Shown: positions 39,501 to 48,015 of the stretch, one piece after another
How positions within the stretch are numbered: position 1 is the stretch's first letter
Layout of the letters: each line of letters begins with the position of its first letter
Assembly (NCBI RefSeq): GCF_900109735.1
Contig: NZ_FOAS01000011.1
Coordinates: 1 to 64,000, forward strand
Length of the DNA stretch: 64,000 bases
Source of the DNA: Atopomonas hussainii
GTDB lineage: Bacteria > Pseudomonadota > Gammaproteobacteria > Pseudomonadales > Pseudomonadaceae
Reading direction: 5' to 3'
Program-made: the position numbers and the translations under genes
Notes under the pieces: generated by a model
The model's database searches: none
What the model was told of the DNA's origin: nothing
The model's input: only the letters and a program-made list of their open reading frames with translations

Positions 39501-40463
39501 ATGACCGTTACCGATGAACTGAAGTCGTTTCACTGGTTGCTGGAAATCATCCACAGCGTCGATGTGGGCGTGATGGTGCTTGATCGTGAGTATCAGGTCG
39601 AAGTGTGGAACGGCTTTATGGAGAACCACTCCGGCTTAGCGCCTGATCAGACGCAAGGGCAGTCGGTGTTTGCCTTGTTCCCAGAAATCGAAGAAGCCTG
39701 GTTTCGCCGCAAGGTAGAAAGCGTGGCCTTGTTGGGCACCCCGGCGTTTAGCATTTGGGAACAACGGCCGTTTTTGATGAACTTTAAAAGCTATCAGCCC
39801 ATCACCGGCATGGCTGATTTCATGTACCAGAACATCACCTTGTTGCCGCTGAAATCCACCACTGGCGTGGTTGAGCACATTGGTGTGGTGATTTACGATG
39901 TGACCGATGTGGCGGTGAACAAAAGCCAGCTGCAAGACGCCAACATGAAGCTGGAGCGCTTGTCGCGTACCGACCGTCTTACCCAGCTGTTCAATCGTGG
40001 CTATTGGGAAGAGTGCCTTCACGCCGAATACCACCGCTTTAACCGCTACCACCAGCCGGTGTCGTTGCTGATTTTTGATATCGACCACTTCAAGAAGATC
40101 AACGACACCTACGGTCACCCAGCCGGCGATGAAGTGATTCGGCAGGTGGCGGAAGCCATGCGCAGCTTAGTGCGCAACACCGATATTCCCGGGCGCTATG
40201 GTGGTGAGGAGTTTGTCTGTCTGCTGCCCGACACGCCCGGTGATGGGGCGATGATTCTCGCGGAGCGCATTCGCACCCACATCGAGCGTTTGTTGGTGAT
40301 GCATGAAGGGCGCGAGATTCGCTTTACCGTGAGCTTAGGCGTTGCCGAGCTGGTTGACGGTATCGCCTCGGCGGGTACATGGCTAGAGCAGGCCGATCAA
40401 ATGCTCTATCAATCCAAGCACGGTGGACGCAACCAAAGCAGCTTGTTGCCTAAGAGCGAATAA
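39501..40463 (+). CDS. PAS-domain diguanylate cyclase
   Basis: 320 residues, cytoplasmic, no membrane helix. PAS domain at 10-135 (LLEIIHSVDVGVMVLDREYQVEVWNGFME...GVVIYDVTDV), linker helix, then a GGDEF domain with D155-x-L-T-x-L-x-N-R, FDIDHFKKINDTYGHPAGDEV, and the active-site GGEEF at 234-238. The inhibitory I-site RxxD (RNTD, 225-228) is present five residues before it, so product feedback is expected. Makes c-di-GMP from GTP. Almost certainly co-translated with the REC-CheC protein. Confidence 0.93.
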   Translation: MTVTDELKSFHWLLEIIHSVDVGVMVLDREYQVEVWNGFMENHSGLAPDQTQGQSVFALFPEIEEAWFRRKVESVALLGTPAFSIWEQRPFLMNFKSYQPITGMADFMYQNITLLPLKSTTGVVEHIGVVIYDVTDVAVNKSQLQDANMKLERLSRTDRLTQLFNRGYWEECLHAEYHRFNRYHQPVSLLIFDIDHFKKINDTYGHPAGDEVIRQVAEAMRSLVRNTDIPGRYGGEEFVCLLPDTPGDGAMILAERIRTHIERLLVMHEGREIRFTVSLGVAELVDGIASAGTWLEQADQMLYQSKHGGRNQSSLLPKSE

Positions 40464-40553
40464 GCGGCTGTGAAATAGTTGAGTAAAATACTTGGGCTTT
40501 CGTCGCAAGGCCTGATCCCTTACACTGCGCGCATAGCCTTGTGAGGAGTTGTC

Positions 40554-41135
40554 ATGAGCAATATCACCATCACCGAAGCCGCCCAAGCCTACCTAGCTGA
40601 TCTGCTCAGTAAGCAGAATGTCGAAGGCATCGGTATTCGCGTTTTTATCACCCAGCCCGGCACTCAATACGCAGAAACCTGTATTGCGTATTGCAAGCCC
40701 GGCGAACAAAAGGCCGAAGACACGGCGTTTGCCTTAAAAGATTTCACCGCGTGGATCGATGCGGTCAGTGAGCCGTTTCTAGATGATGCCGTGGTGGACT
40801 ACGCCACCGACCGCATGGGTGGTCAGCTGACCATCAAAGCGCCAAACGCTAAGGTGCCGCAGGTGGGTGAAGACAGCCCGCTGAACGAGCGCATCAACTA
40901 CTACCTGCAAACCGAAGTAAACCCGGGTTTGGCTAGCCATGGTGGGCAGGTTTCGTTGGTGGATATCGACGAGGGCATTGCTGTATTGCAGTTTGGTGGC
41001 GGTTGCCAAGGCTGCGGCATGGTCGACGTCACCCTGAAAGACGGCGTTGAGAAAACCTTGATGGAACGCATCCCGGAGCTGAAAGGCGTGCGCGATGTGA
41101 CTGACCATAGCAATAAAGAAAACGCGTTTTACTAA
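40554..41135 (+). CDS. nfuA: Fe-S biogenesis protein NfuA
   Basis: 193 residues: N-terminal degenerate A-type (HesB-like) domain without its cysteines in the usual C-terminal positions, then the Nfu domain with the cluster-binding C151-x2-C154 in [22 protein letters not shown]. Carries [4Fe-4S] clusters to targets, notably under oxidative or iron stress. Residue numbers match E. coli NfuA (C149/C152). GAGGAG before the ATG. Confidence 0.96.
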   Translation: MSNITITEAAQAYLADLLSKQNVEGIGIRVFITQPGTQYAETCIAYCKPGEQKAEDTAFALKDFTAWIDAVSEPFLDDAVVDYATDRMGGQLTIKAPNAKVPQVGEDSPLNERINYYLQTEVNPGLASHGGQVSLVDIDEGIAVLQFGGGCQGCGMVDVTLKDGVEKTLMERIPELKGVRDVTDHSNKENAFY

Positions 41136-41215
41136 GTGCTCTTCTGCCAACAACGCTCCGTCTCGTCGGGGCGTTGTTGTTTTTCTAGGAAAATGAAAAA
41201 AGTTCAAAGAAATGA

Positions 41216-41244
41216 TTGACTTGCGCGAGGTGGATGCGTAAATT
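41216..41244 (+). promoter_or_regulatory. Sigma70 promoter of the tRNA-Val/tRNA-Asp unit
   Basis: TTGACT (41216-41221), 17-base spacer, TAAATT (41239-41244), then GCGCGC. The GC-rich discriminator before the start is the mark of stringently controlled stable-RNA promoters. Confidence 0.75.
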
Positions 41245-41261
41245 GCGCGCTCTCGACACAG

Positions 41262-41337
41262 GGGTGGTTAGCTCAGCTGGGAGAGCAGCTGCCTTACAAG
41301 CAGCGGGTCGGCGGTTCGATCCCGTCACCACCCACCA
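41262..41337 (+). tRNA. tRNA-Val (anticodon TAC)
   Basis: 76 bases with encoded CCA. Acceptor GGGTGGT pairs with ACCACCC; anticodon TAC lies in CCTTACAAG; T-arm GGCGGTTCGATCCCGTC. Clean cloverleaf. Confidence 0.97.
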
Positions 41338-41350
41338 AGTCGAGAAATGC

Positions 41351-41427
41351 GCAGCGGTAGTTCAGTCGGTTAGAATACCGGCCTGTCACGCCGGGGGTCG
41401 CGGGTTCGAGTCCCGTCCGCTGCGCCA
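41351..41427 (+). tRNA. tRNA-Asp (anticodon GTC)
   Basis: 77 bases with encoded CCA. Acceptor GCAGCGG pairs with CCGCTGC; anticodon GTC in CCTGTCACG; T-arm CGGGTTCGAGTCCCG. Thirteen bases after tRNA-Val, same transcript. Confidence 0.97.
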
Positions 41428-41432
41428 CTCTT

Positions 41433-41466
41433 AAAGCCCTTGCACTTCGGTGCAGGGGCTTTTTAA
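41433..41466 (+). terminator. Terminator after tRNA-Asp
   Basis: AAGCCCTTGCA-CTTCGG-TGCAGGGGCTT then TTTAATTT; one G-T pair in the stem. Confidence 0.85.
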
Positions 41467-41554
41467 TTTCCCATGACCCTTGTCATGTGTTTGTCACTGT
41501 TCTAGGTTTATCCTGTGCTCGCAAATGAAGAGAAGAAGCATAGGAAACAAGAAG

Positions 41555-41641
41555 ATGGACGATTATTTGGAAGAGCTGCTCGAAGGTCATGCTGATGACT
41601 GGGACGACAGCGAAGGCGTGGAAGACGCCACTGAGATGTAA
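41555..41641 (+). CDS. Possible 28-aa acidic small protein
   Basis: ATG at 41555 after AGGAAACAAGAAG opens 28 codons: MDDYLEELLEGHADDWDD followed by SEGVEDATEM. Twelve of 28 residues are Asp or Glu, with one basic residue only (His). It lies in its own interval between the tRNA terminator and the bidirectional terminator at 41668, so it has room for its own promoter (TTGTCA, 17 bases, TAGGTT at about 41479-41507) and is exactly bracketed by a terminator. Not recognised. The acidic, Trp-containing make-up recalls small regulators or DNA mimics, but that is a guess. Confidence 0.5.
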   Translation: MDDYLEELLEGHADDWDDSEGVEDATEM

Positions 41642-41667
41642 CCCAGCTTAACGAGCTGGATGATAAA

Positions 41668-41694
41668 AAAAGCCGCGACTGGATCGCGGCTTTT
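41668..41694. terminator. Bidirectional terminator
   Basis: AAAAGCCGCGA-CTGGA-TCGCGGCTTTT, perfect 11-bp stem with A and T tracts on both sides; serves the small acidic ORF (+) and the GST gene (-). Confidence 0.85.
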
Positions 41695-41711
41695 GCATTT
41701 CTGGCGTTTGC

Positions 41712-42371
41712 TTAGCGTGTGCCGCGCATTTTTTCGAGAATTTTCGTTTCGCCTTGCAGAATGCTCTGCACAAAGGGCAGGGCTTTGATGCGCTCAGCGA
41801 GGGCGTGCAGCTTAGGCCAGCGGCTTTGTTCAATTTGCTCGCCGCCGTGGCCCATGTTGATGATTTGGCAGGTGAAGGCGATATCCGCCATGCTCAGTGC
41901 GTTGCCGACAAAGTAGGCCTGCTCGCCTAGGGTGCTCTCAAGGTAGTCAAAGTGCTTAGGCAGTAGGTTGTCGAGCGTGTCGCGGATGGCTTCTTCGTTC
42001 GGCTTGCCGCCGGTCATGGGTTTTAACACGCGGTTGCGAAACACCACGAAAGTGGTCAGTGGTGCCAGCTCGTAGTCGGCATATTTCTCTAACCAGCGAA
42101 TCTTGGCGCTGTCGGCGGCGTTGTTGCCGTACAGGGTGCCGCCTGGGTAGTGCTCCTCAAGGTATTGGCAGATCACGCTGGAGTCGGCCAGAGCGAGGTC
42201 GCCGTCTTTCAGGGCGGGGATGCGGCCCAGTGGGCTCAAATCGTAATACCACTCAGGCTGGCCAAAGGGCATGACGACTTCCAGCTGGTAGTCCATCTCA
42301 CGCTGGCCTAAGTACAGGCGCACTTTGCGCACGAAGGGCGAGAGTGGGGCGCCAAATACGGTCAAGCTCAT
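41712..42371 (-). CDS. Glutathione S-transferase family protein
   Basis: 219 residues. Thioredoxin-like N-terminal domain (MSLTVFGAPLSPFVRKVRLYLGQREMDYQL, with Ser rather than Cys in the active-site position, S11) and glutathione contacts SPLGRIPALKDGDLALADSSVICQYLEEHYP, followed by the all-helical C-terminal domain with the N-capping segment MADIAFTCQ. Detoxification or thiol transfer; substrate unknown. Ends at the bidirectional terminator. Confidence 0.92.
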   Translation of the reverse strand: MSLTVFGAPLSPFVRKVRLYLGQREMDYQLEVVMPFGQPEWYYDLSPLGRIPALKDGDLALADSSVICQYLEEHYPGGTLYGNNAADSAKIRWLEKYADYELAPLTTFVVFRNRVLKPMTGGKPNEEAIRDTLDNLLPKHFDYLESTLGEQAYFVGNALSMADIAFTCQIINMGHGGEQIEQSRWPKLHALAERIKALPFVQSILQGETKILEKMRGTR

Positions 42372-42517
42372 AACGACTCCAAGGCAATGGGCGGAGCTTG
42401 GGTTATAGCACGACTGTGCGGAAATTAAGCTGGCAGATGCGCCAAGTTGGCTTGTGGCTTGGCGCGTTTGTTAGGCGGGCAGGTAAGCGCGGGATGGCGG
42501 CGCTGAGTGGTGGGGGA

Positions 42518-43276
42518 TTAGAAGGTCTTCTTCTTCCACTCTTCCTCTTGGCTTTGTTCCTGAACGGCATCGCCAAGCGCGCTGGTGTCTTCGGCGCTGG
42601 CTTTGTCTTGATCAAGCACCATGTCGTTGGCCTTGGCTAAGCGCGCTTCAAATTCAGCAAGAGCCGGTTGATGTTGGTCGATATCGGGTTGTTTCTTTAG
42701 AAACGTCACGCCGCGCTCAAAGGCGAGGCGCGCTTGGCGGGGTTGGTCTTTCTTTAAGAACATTTCGCCTTGGGTAGAAAACAGTTGGATATGCAGCTTG
42801 ACCAGCATGTTGCGCACTTCTTTTGCCCAGGCTTTGGCGTCTTTTTGCGCTAGCAGGCCTTCATGGGTGGCGCGCTGTAATTGGTGCATGAGCACCTCAA
42901 GCAGTTGCTTAATCTTTTTCGCCTTGGCTTCGTTGTCGACCCGTACTTTGGCGTTGGTGATGGCGATTTCGTCGGGCTTTTCGAGGATTTTTTTCAGTTC
43001 GGCGACGCGGCTGTTCTGACTGCCTTTGTCTATGTCGTTAAGTTTTTCGGCAAAGTGCAGTTCAAGTCGGGTGAGCAGGACTTTCAGTTCCTTGCTCATA
43101 AATTGCCCGGGGAAGTGCTCGGAGAGTTCTGTTAAGCGGCGGATGCGCTCGCTGCATTCGGCTTTTAAACGCATCTTTTGCAGCTTGGCTTGCTCCATGG
43201 AGTGATTAATAAAGGCAATCACGCCCAGCACAATCACGCCGGCAAGTATCAGCAGAACAATAATCAGTGGGGACAC
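42518..43276 (-). CDS. Membrane-anchored helical protein of unknown function
   Basis: 252 residues from the GTG at 43276, which has CGGAG at proper distance; a TTG two codons earlier abuts that site and is less likely. One N-terminal helix (SPLIIVLLILAGVIVLGVIAFI) then a cytoplasmic, charged, largely helical body with coiled-coil character (QAKLQKMRLKAECSERIRRLTEL; ELKKILEKPDEIAITNAKVRV; KAKKIKQLLEVLMHQLQRATHEGLLAQ). The segment FLKKDQPRQARLAFERGVTFLKKQ resembles one TPR hairpin. No family recognised; codon use is normal for the window. Confidence 0.7.
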   Translation of the reverse strand: MSPLIIVLLILAGVIVLGVIAFINHSMEQAKLQKMRLKAECSERIRRLTELSEHFPGQFMSKELKVLLTRLELHFAEKLNDIDKGSQNSRVAELKKILEKPDEIAITNAKVRVDNEAKAKKIKQLLEVLMHQLQRATHEGLLAQKDAKAWAKEVRNMLVKLHIQLFSTQGEMFLKKDQPRQARLAFERGVTFLKKQPDIDQHQPALAEFEARLAKANDMVLDQDKASAEDTSALGDAVQEQSQEEEWKKKTF

Positions 43277-43396
43277 TGGCAACTCCGAATCGATAACAAT
43301 GTCTTAAGGCAGTGTAGTGGTTTGTCGGCAAGAGGCCCAGCGAGTTGAGAAAAACACGCCAAGGCATTGATTTGCAAAAAAAACTGCAAAAGGGGG

Positions 43397-43425
43397 TTGA
43401 CGCTATTGGAGGTGCTCCATAGAAT
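43397..43425 (+). promoter_or_regulatory. Sigma70 promoter of the tRNA-Glu/Gly cluster
   Basis: TTGACG (43397-43402), 17-base spacer, TAGAAT (43420-43425), then GCGCGCC. Nearly consensus, with the same GC-rich discriminator as the tRNA-Val promoter. Confidence 0.85.
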
Positions 43426-43475
43426 GCGCGCCACTTCCGCTGCACAGCGAGAAGCCTGGAAAGCTCCAGGGCCAC

Positions 43476-43551
43476 GTCCCCTTCGTCTAGTGGCCTAGGA
43501 CACCGCCCTTTCACGGCGGTAACAGGGGTTCGAGTCCCCTAGGGGACGCCA
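43476..43551 (+). tRNA. tRNA-Glu (anticodon TTC), copy 1
   Basis: 76 bases with encoded CCA. Acceptor GTCCCCT pairs with AGGGGAC; anticodon TTC in CCTTTCACG; T-arm CAGGGGTTCGAGTCCCCT. Confidence 0.97.
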
Positions 43552-43552
43552 T

Positions 43553-43628
<76 letters not shown>

Positions 43629-43693
43629 AATTTTCTCAGGTTTTTTGAAAATCTGAATTGTCCTAGTGGCGTCTGCTGGTTTATCCAGTTTGC

Positions 43694-43769
43694 GTCCCCT
43701 TCGTCTAGTGGCCTAGGACACCGCCCTTTCACGGCGGTAACAGGGGTTCGAGTCCCCTAGGGGACGCCA
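43694..43769 (+). tRNA. tRNA-Glu (anticodon TTC), copy 2
   Basis: Identical to the copy at 43476-43551. No separate promoter is evident in the spacer, so it is read from the upstream promoter. Confidence 0.97.
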
Positions 43770-43771
43770 TT

Positions 43772-43847
<76 letters not shown>

Positions 43848-43854
43848 AATATGA

Positions 43855-43883
43855 AAAACGCCACCTTCGGGTGGCGTTTTTTT
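43855..43883 (+). terminator. Terminator of the tRNA cluster
   Basis: AAAACGCCACC-TTCG-GGTGGCGTTTT then TTT; 11-bp stem with a stable TTCG loop. Confidence 0.92.
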
Positions 43884-43947
43884 ATGTCTTGATTTCCTCT
43901 CTTGGCCTAGCGCCGTGGGCTTAGCGCTAGGCCAATCAATGTCGGCC

Positions 43948-44361
43948 TTAGTGACGCTGGCCGTCGTCTTGGCTTAATTGCAGCTGGCGGGCTTTGCCCC
44001 AATCAAAGGTTTCACCGGCTTGTTCGGCGGCATGGCGCTGCTCGTCGAGTGCTTGGAAGGCTTCGATCTCTTCATCGGGCATAAAGTGCAGGCAGTCACC
44101 ACCAAAGAACCACAGTAAGTCCCGTGGGATGAGATGCGCGACTTGCGGGTAGCGGTTGAATACCTTGCACAGCACGTCTTGGCCGCTGAACCAGTCATCA
44201 AATTGGCCTTGCTCTAAGGCACTGCACAGGCCGTTGAGCTCTTCCAGCAGTTCGCTATGGCTCTCGGCTGACCAATGATCGAGGTCGGTCAGGGCGCTCA
44301 GCAGGGTGTGCAACTGTTTAAGCAGGCCGAGGTGAAATTGGGTGTGGGCGTCGAGGGTCAT
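43948..44361 (-). CDS. Hypothetical protein, 137 aa
   Basis: Not assigned to a family. The ATG at 44361 is preferred to a TTG eight codons upstream. Soluble, acidic and mostly helical: MTLDAHTQFHLGLLKQLHTLLSAL, then ELNGLCSALEQGQFDDWFSGQDVLCKVFNRYPQ, then the distinctive HLIPRDLLWFFGGDCLHFMPDEEIEAFQALDEQR. The last block looks conserved and resembles proteins seen in other Pseudomonas genomes annotated only as hypothetical. No signal peptide. Stands alone on the minus strand between the tRNA cluster and the symporter gene. Confidence 0.65.
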   Translation of the reverse strand: MTLDAHTQFHLGLLKQLHTLLSALTDLDHWSAESHSELLEELNGLCSALEQGQFDDWFSGQDVLCKVFNRYPQVAHLIPRDLLWFFGGDCLHFMPDEEIEAFQALDEQRHAAEQAGETFDWGKARQLQLSQDDGQRH

Positions 44362-44635
44362 GAGTACTCGTTGGCTAGTCGACAAAGGTCGCAGTATAGA
44401 GACTTGCGCGGCTAAGCCCCAAGCCAGAGAGGTGGCTTTTCTGCTGTATGGTTATTGCGCTGGTGACTTTTCTCGTTAGGTGTCGCAAAACTGTTTCTTT
44501 TTGTTGAAAGTGCGTCCGAATTTAGAAATTAATCCTGTGTTAATGCCGCTACCATCCGGGCTCCCGAAACTCCAACAATGCGCTCTTTGCCACAAGCGAG
44601 GCGCAACAACCACAACAAGCAAGGGGATCCCTTCC

Positions 44636-46177
44636 ATGCAAGACCTGGTCAATACCTTAAATGGCCTGGTCTGGAGTCCAGCACTGATTTACCTGTGTTT
44701 GGGCGCCGGCCTGTTCTACTCCATCGTTACCCGTTTCGTGCAGGTTCGTCATTTTGGCGAAATGTGCCGTCTGCTGTTCTCCGGCAAAAAGTCGGAAAAG
44801 GGTATTTCGTCTTTCCAAGCCTTGGCGGTATCGCTGTCGGGCCGCGTAGGTACCGGTAACATTGCCGGTGTGGCTGCGGCTATCGGTTTTGGTGGCCCGG
44901 GTGCGGTGTTCTGGATGTGGATGGTGGCCTTCTTGGGCGCCGCTACTGCCTATGCCGAGTCCACCTTGGCGCAGATCTACAAAGAAGAAGACGAAGGCCA
45001 ATATCGCGGCGGCCCGGCTTACTACATCGAGAAAGCCATGGGGCAGAAGTGGTACGCCTGGATCTTCGCCATCGCGACTGTGCTGGCGTGTGGTTTGTTG
45101 CTGCCGGGCGTGCAGTCCAACAGTATCGGTAATGCGGTGGAAACCGCGTTCGGCGCCGGCACTATGATCGAAACCGGTTTCGGTTTGATCAGCTCTGCCA
45201 AGCTTTTGACCGGCACCGTACTGGTAGTGATTCTGGGCTTCATCATCTTCGGCGGCGTGAAGCGTATTTCGCGTTTTGCTGAGATCGTGGTGCCGTTCAT
45301 GGCGCTGGGCTACATCATCGTGGCCTGTGTGATCGTGGCGATGAACATCGAGCAAGTGCCGGGCATTATTGCGCTGATCGTTGGCGATGCCTTCTCGCCG
45401 ATGGCGGGTGTCGGTGCGGCGATTGGTTGGGGCGTTAAGCGTGGCGTTTACTCCAACGAAGCCGGTCAGGGTACTGGCCCGCACGCGGCCGCGGCTGCCG
45501 AGGTTGATCACCCGGCTCAGCAGGGCTTAGTGCAGTCGTTCTCGATTTACATCGATACCCTGTTCGTCTGCTCCGCAACCGCTTTCATGATTTTGATCAC
45601 CGGCATGTACAACGTGCATGGTGCGGGTGAAGGCGTGTTCCTGATCCAAAACATGGGTGCGGATGTGGCGGCTAACAGCCCGGCATTCACCCAGGCAGCG
45701 ATCGAAAGCATGATGCCGGGCGTAGGTAAGCCGTTTGTGGCCTTGGCGCTGTTCTTCTTCTCGTTCACCACCATTTTGGCGTACTACTACATTGCCGAAA
45801 CCAACGTGGCGTATATCCGTCGCACCATCAAGGTGCCGGGTGCCATGTTCGTCCTCAAGGTCGGCATCATGGCGGCCACCCTGTACGGTGCTGTGAAAAC
45901 TGCTGACCTGGCTTGGGGCTTAGGTGACTTGGGTGTGGGCTTGATGGCGTGGTTGAACATCATCGGTATTCTGATCATCTTCTTTGCGGTGCGCCCGGCC
46001 ATGGCCTCGCTGAAAGACTATGAAGATCAGCAGAAGGCGGGTGTTAGTGAGTACGTCTTCGATCCCGAGAAGCTGGGCATCAAGAATGCTGACTACTGGG
46101 TGAAGCGCTTGAAGCGTCGCCAAGCGACTGCGCAGAACGAGATGGATGTACCCGGTGCTGTGCCGAGCGCCGACTAA
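44636..46177 (+). CDS. Sodium:alanine (AGCS-family) symporter
   Basis: 513 residues from the ATG at 44636, which follows AAGGGG and gives the usual AGCS N-terminus (MQDLVNTLNGLVWSPALIYLCLGAGLFYSI); the open frame 52 codons upstream is not needed. About eleven helices. Family signatures: FQALAVSLSGRVGTGNIAGVAAAIGFGGPGAVFWMW and GVKRGVYSNEAGQGTGPHAAAAAEVDHPAQQGLVQ. Imports alanine or glycine with Na+. Single-gene unit with a terminator at 46205. Confidence 0.95.
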   Translation: MQDLVNTLNGLVWSPALIYLCLGAGLFYSIVTRFVQVRHFGEMCRLLFSGKKSEKGISSFQALAVSLSGRVGTGNIAGVAAAIGFGGPGAVFWMWMVAFLGAATAYAESTLAQIYKEEDEGQYRGGPAYYIEKAMGQKWYAWIFAIATVLACGLLLPGVQSNSIGNAVETAFGAGTMIETGFGLISSAKLLTGTVLVVILGFIIFGGVKRISRFAEIVVPFMALGYIIVACVIVAMNIEQVPGIIALIVGDAFSPMAGVGAAIGWGVKRGVYSNEAGQGTGPHAAAAAEVDHPAQQGLVQSFSIYIDTLFVCSATAFMILITGMYNVHGAGEGVFLIQNMGADVAANSPAFTQAAIESMMPGVGKPFVALALFFFSFTTILAYYYIAETNVAYIRRTIKVPGAMFVLKVGIMAATLYGAVKTADLAWGLGDLGVGLMAWLNIIGILIIFFAVRPAMASLKDYEDQQKAGVSEYVFDPEKLGIKNADYWVKRLKRRQATAQNEMDVPGAVPSAD

Positions 46178-46204
46178 CGCTGTCGTTGTTTGTAAGTGCT
46201 AAAT

Positions 46205-46232
46205 AGCCGCCCTACGGGGCGGTTATTTTTTG
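46205..46232 (+). terminator. Terminator of the AGCS symporter gene
   Basis: AGCCGCCC-TACG-GGGCGGTT followed by ATTTTTT. Confidence 0.85.
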
Positions 46233-46335
46233 TGCTGAAAATGCCGACTGCTGGCATAAATAGCGCCTTGCTTGTCGAGTCTGTCGTTTGTGCTGTGTGC
46301 CGCATGGTTGAAGACTGAATGGCGGAGGACTGACC

Positions 46336-47010
46336 ATGCACGCATTCTTAAACCCCAGCACGTATATCGACAGCGATCACCCGGCGGTGATGGCCTTTGC
46401 TGAGCAGCATCGCGGTAGCGATGCCTCGCCAGTGGCGCAGGCGGTGGCGCTGTATTACGCGGTGCGCGATGAGATTCGCTACAACCCGTATGTGTTTAGT
46501 TTTGACGATGCCACGTTTAAGGCTAGCCATGCGGTAGTGCAGGGTGAGAGTTACTGCGTGCCGAAGGCCGCGCTGCTGGCGGCCTGTGCGCGGCACTGCG
46601 GGATTCCCGCACGGATTGGCTTGGCCGATGTGCGTAACCACTTGTCCACGCCGCGTTTAATTGAAGCGCTCGGTAGCGATGTGTTTGCCATGCACGGCTT
46701 CACCGAGCTGTACCTGAATGAGCGCTGGGTGAAGGCCACGCCCACCTTTAACCAAGCCTTGTGCCGCTTGATGAAAGTGGCCCCGCTGGATTTTAACGGC
46801 CACGACGACAGCGTGTTCCATGCCTTTAATGGCGCAGGCCACAAGCACATGGAGTACTTACGCCAGCACGGCAGCTTTGCCGATGTGCCGGTGGCGATGG
46901 CTAAGGCGTATCTGCTGGATTTCTACCCCAAGTTTCAGAGCATTGCCGCTCAAGGCTCGCTGGGTGATTGCCTGCAAGGCGATATGCATGCCGAGGCGGC
47001 AGCCTTATAA
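46336..47010 (+). CDS. Transglutaminase-like cysteine protease-fold protein
   Basis: 224 residues, transglutaminase-core family: AVALYYAVRDEIRYNPYVF, then the active-site cysteine in GESYCVPKAALLAACARHCGIPARIGLADVRNHL, the His in MHGFTELYLNERWVKATPTFN, and the following Asp-containing strand. Cytoplasmic (no signal peptide). Members are usually peptidases or amidases, not true transglutaminases. GGAGG lies before the ATG. 72 bases ahead of the yadG-like gene on the same strand. Confidence 0.85.
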   Translation: MHAFLNPSTYIDSDHPAVMAFAEQHRGSDASPVAQAVALYYAVRDEIRYNPYVFSFDDATFKASHAVVQGESYCVPKAALLAACARHCGIPARIGLADVRNHLSTPRLIEALGSDVFAMHGFTELYLNERWVKATPTFNQALCRLMKVAPLDFNGHDDSVFHAFNGAGHKHMEYLRQHGSFADVPVAMAKAYLLDFYPKFQSIAAQGSLGDCLQGDMHAEAAAL

Positions 47011-47082
47011 AACAGCGCCTTGTAAACCTGCCGGTTTGCCCCCATAACAGAGGGCTTACGAATAAGCACTCTAGGCAGTTTT

Positions 47083-48015
47083 ATGACCACGGCACTGCGC
47101 ATTAGCGGGCTGCAAAAAACCTACGCGAACGGTTTTACCGCGCTGAAGGGCATCGATCTTGCGGTGCAAGAAGGCGATTTCTTTGCCTTGCTGGGCCCCA
47201 ATGGCGCCGGCAAGTCGACCACCATCGGCATTCTTTCCTCGCTGGTGACCAAGAGCGCCGGCAAAGTTGAGGTGTTCGGTCACGACCTCGATGCCGATCT
47301 AATCGGCGTGAAGCGCTGCTTGGGCGTGGTGCCGCAAGAGTTCAACTTTAACCAGTTTGAAAAAGCCTTCGATATTCTCGTCACCCAAGCCGGCTACTAC
47401 GGCATTCCCGCCAAAGAAGCCGCGCAGCGTGCGGAAAAATACCTGAAGCAACTGGGCCTCTGGGATAAGCGCGACGTACCAACGCGGATGCTTTCCGGCG
47501 GCATGAAACGCCGCCTGATGATTGCCCGCGCGCTGATCCACGAGCCGCGCCTGTTGATTCTCGATGAGCCGACTGCCGGCGTGGATATCGAACTGCGCCG
47601 TTCGATGTGGACATTTTTGACCGAGCTAAACCAGCAAGGCGTGACGATTATTCTCACCACCCACTATCTGGAAGAAGCTGAGCAGCTGTGCCGCAATATC
47701 GCGATTATCGATCACGGCCAGATTGCCGAGCACACCAGCATGCGCGAGTTGCTGAAGAAGCTGCATGTGGAAACCTTCGTGCTGGATATCGCCCAAGAGT
47801 TGACTAGCTTGCCCACGCTCAATGGCTATCAGGCCAGCTTGTTGGATGCGCACAGCGTGGAAGTGCAAGTCGAGAAAGAGCAGGGCATGACCGCTTTGTT
47901 TACTCAGCTGGCCGAACAGGGCATTGAAGTGCTGAGCCTGCGCAATAAAACCAACCGCCTTGAAGAGCTGTTTGTCTCGCTGGTGGAAAAAAACCTCCAG
48001 GAGAACCGCGCATGA
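47083..48015 (+). CDS. ABC transporter ATP-binding protein (YadG-like)
   Basis: 310 residues. Walker A GPNGAGKSTTIGILSSL, signature MLSGGMKRRLMIARAL, Walker B LLILDEPTAGVDI, H-loop ILTTHYLEEAEQLC. C-terminal ~90-residue extension as in YadG. ABC-2 exporter of unknown substrate. The stop overlaps the permease ATG (ATGA). The yadG-yadH-queF order is found in Pseudomonas. Confidence 0.93.
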   Translation: MTTALRISGLQKTYANGFTALKGIDLAVQEGDFFALLGPNGAGKSTTIGILSSLVTKSAGKVEVFGHDLDADLIGVKRCLGVVPQEFNFNQFEKAFDILVTQAGYYGIPAKEAAQRAEKYLKQLGLWDKRDVPTRMLSGGMKRRLMIARALIHEPRLLILDEPTAGVDIELRRSMWTFLTELNQQGVTIILTTHYLEEAEQLCRNIAIIDHGQIAEHTSMRELLKKLHVETFVLDIAQELTSLPTLNGYQASLLDAHSVEVQVEKEQGMTALFTQLAEQGIEVLSLRNKTNRLEELFVSLVEKNLQENRA

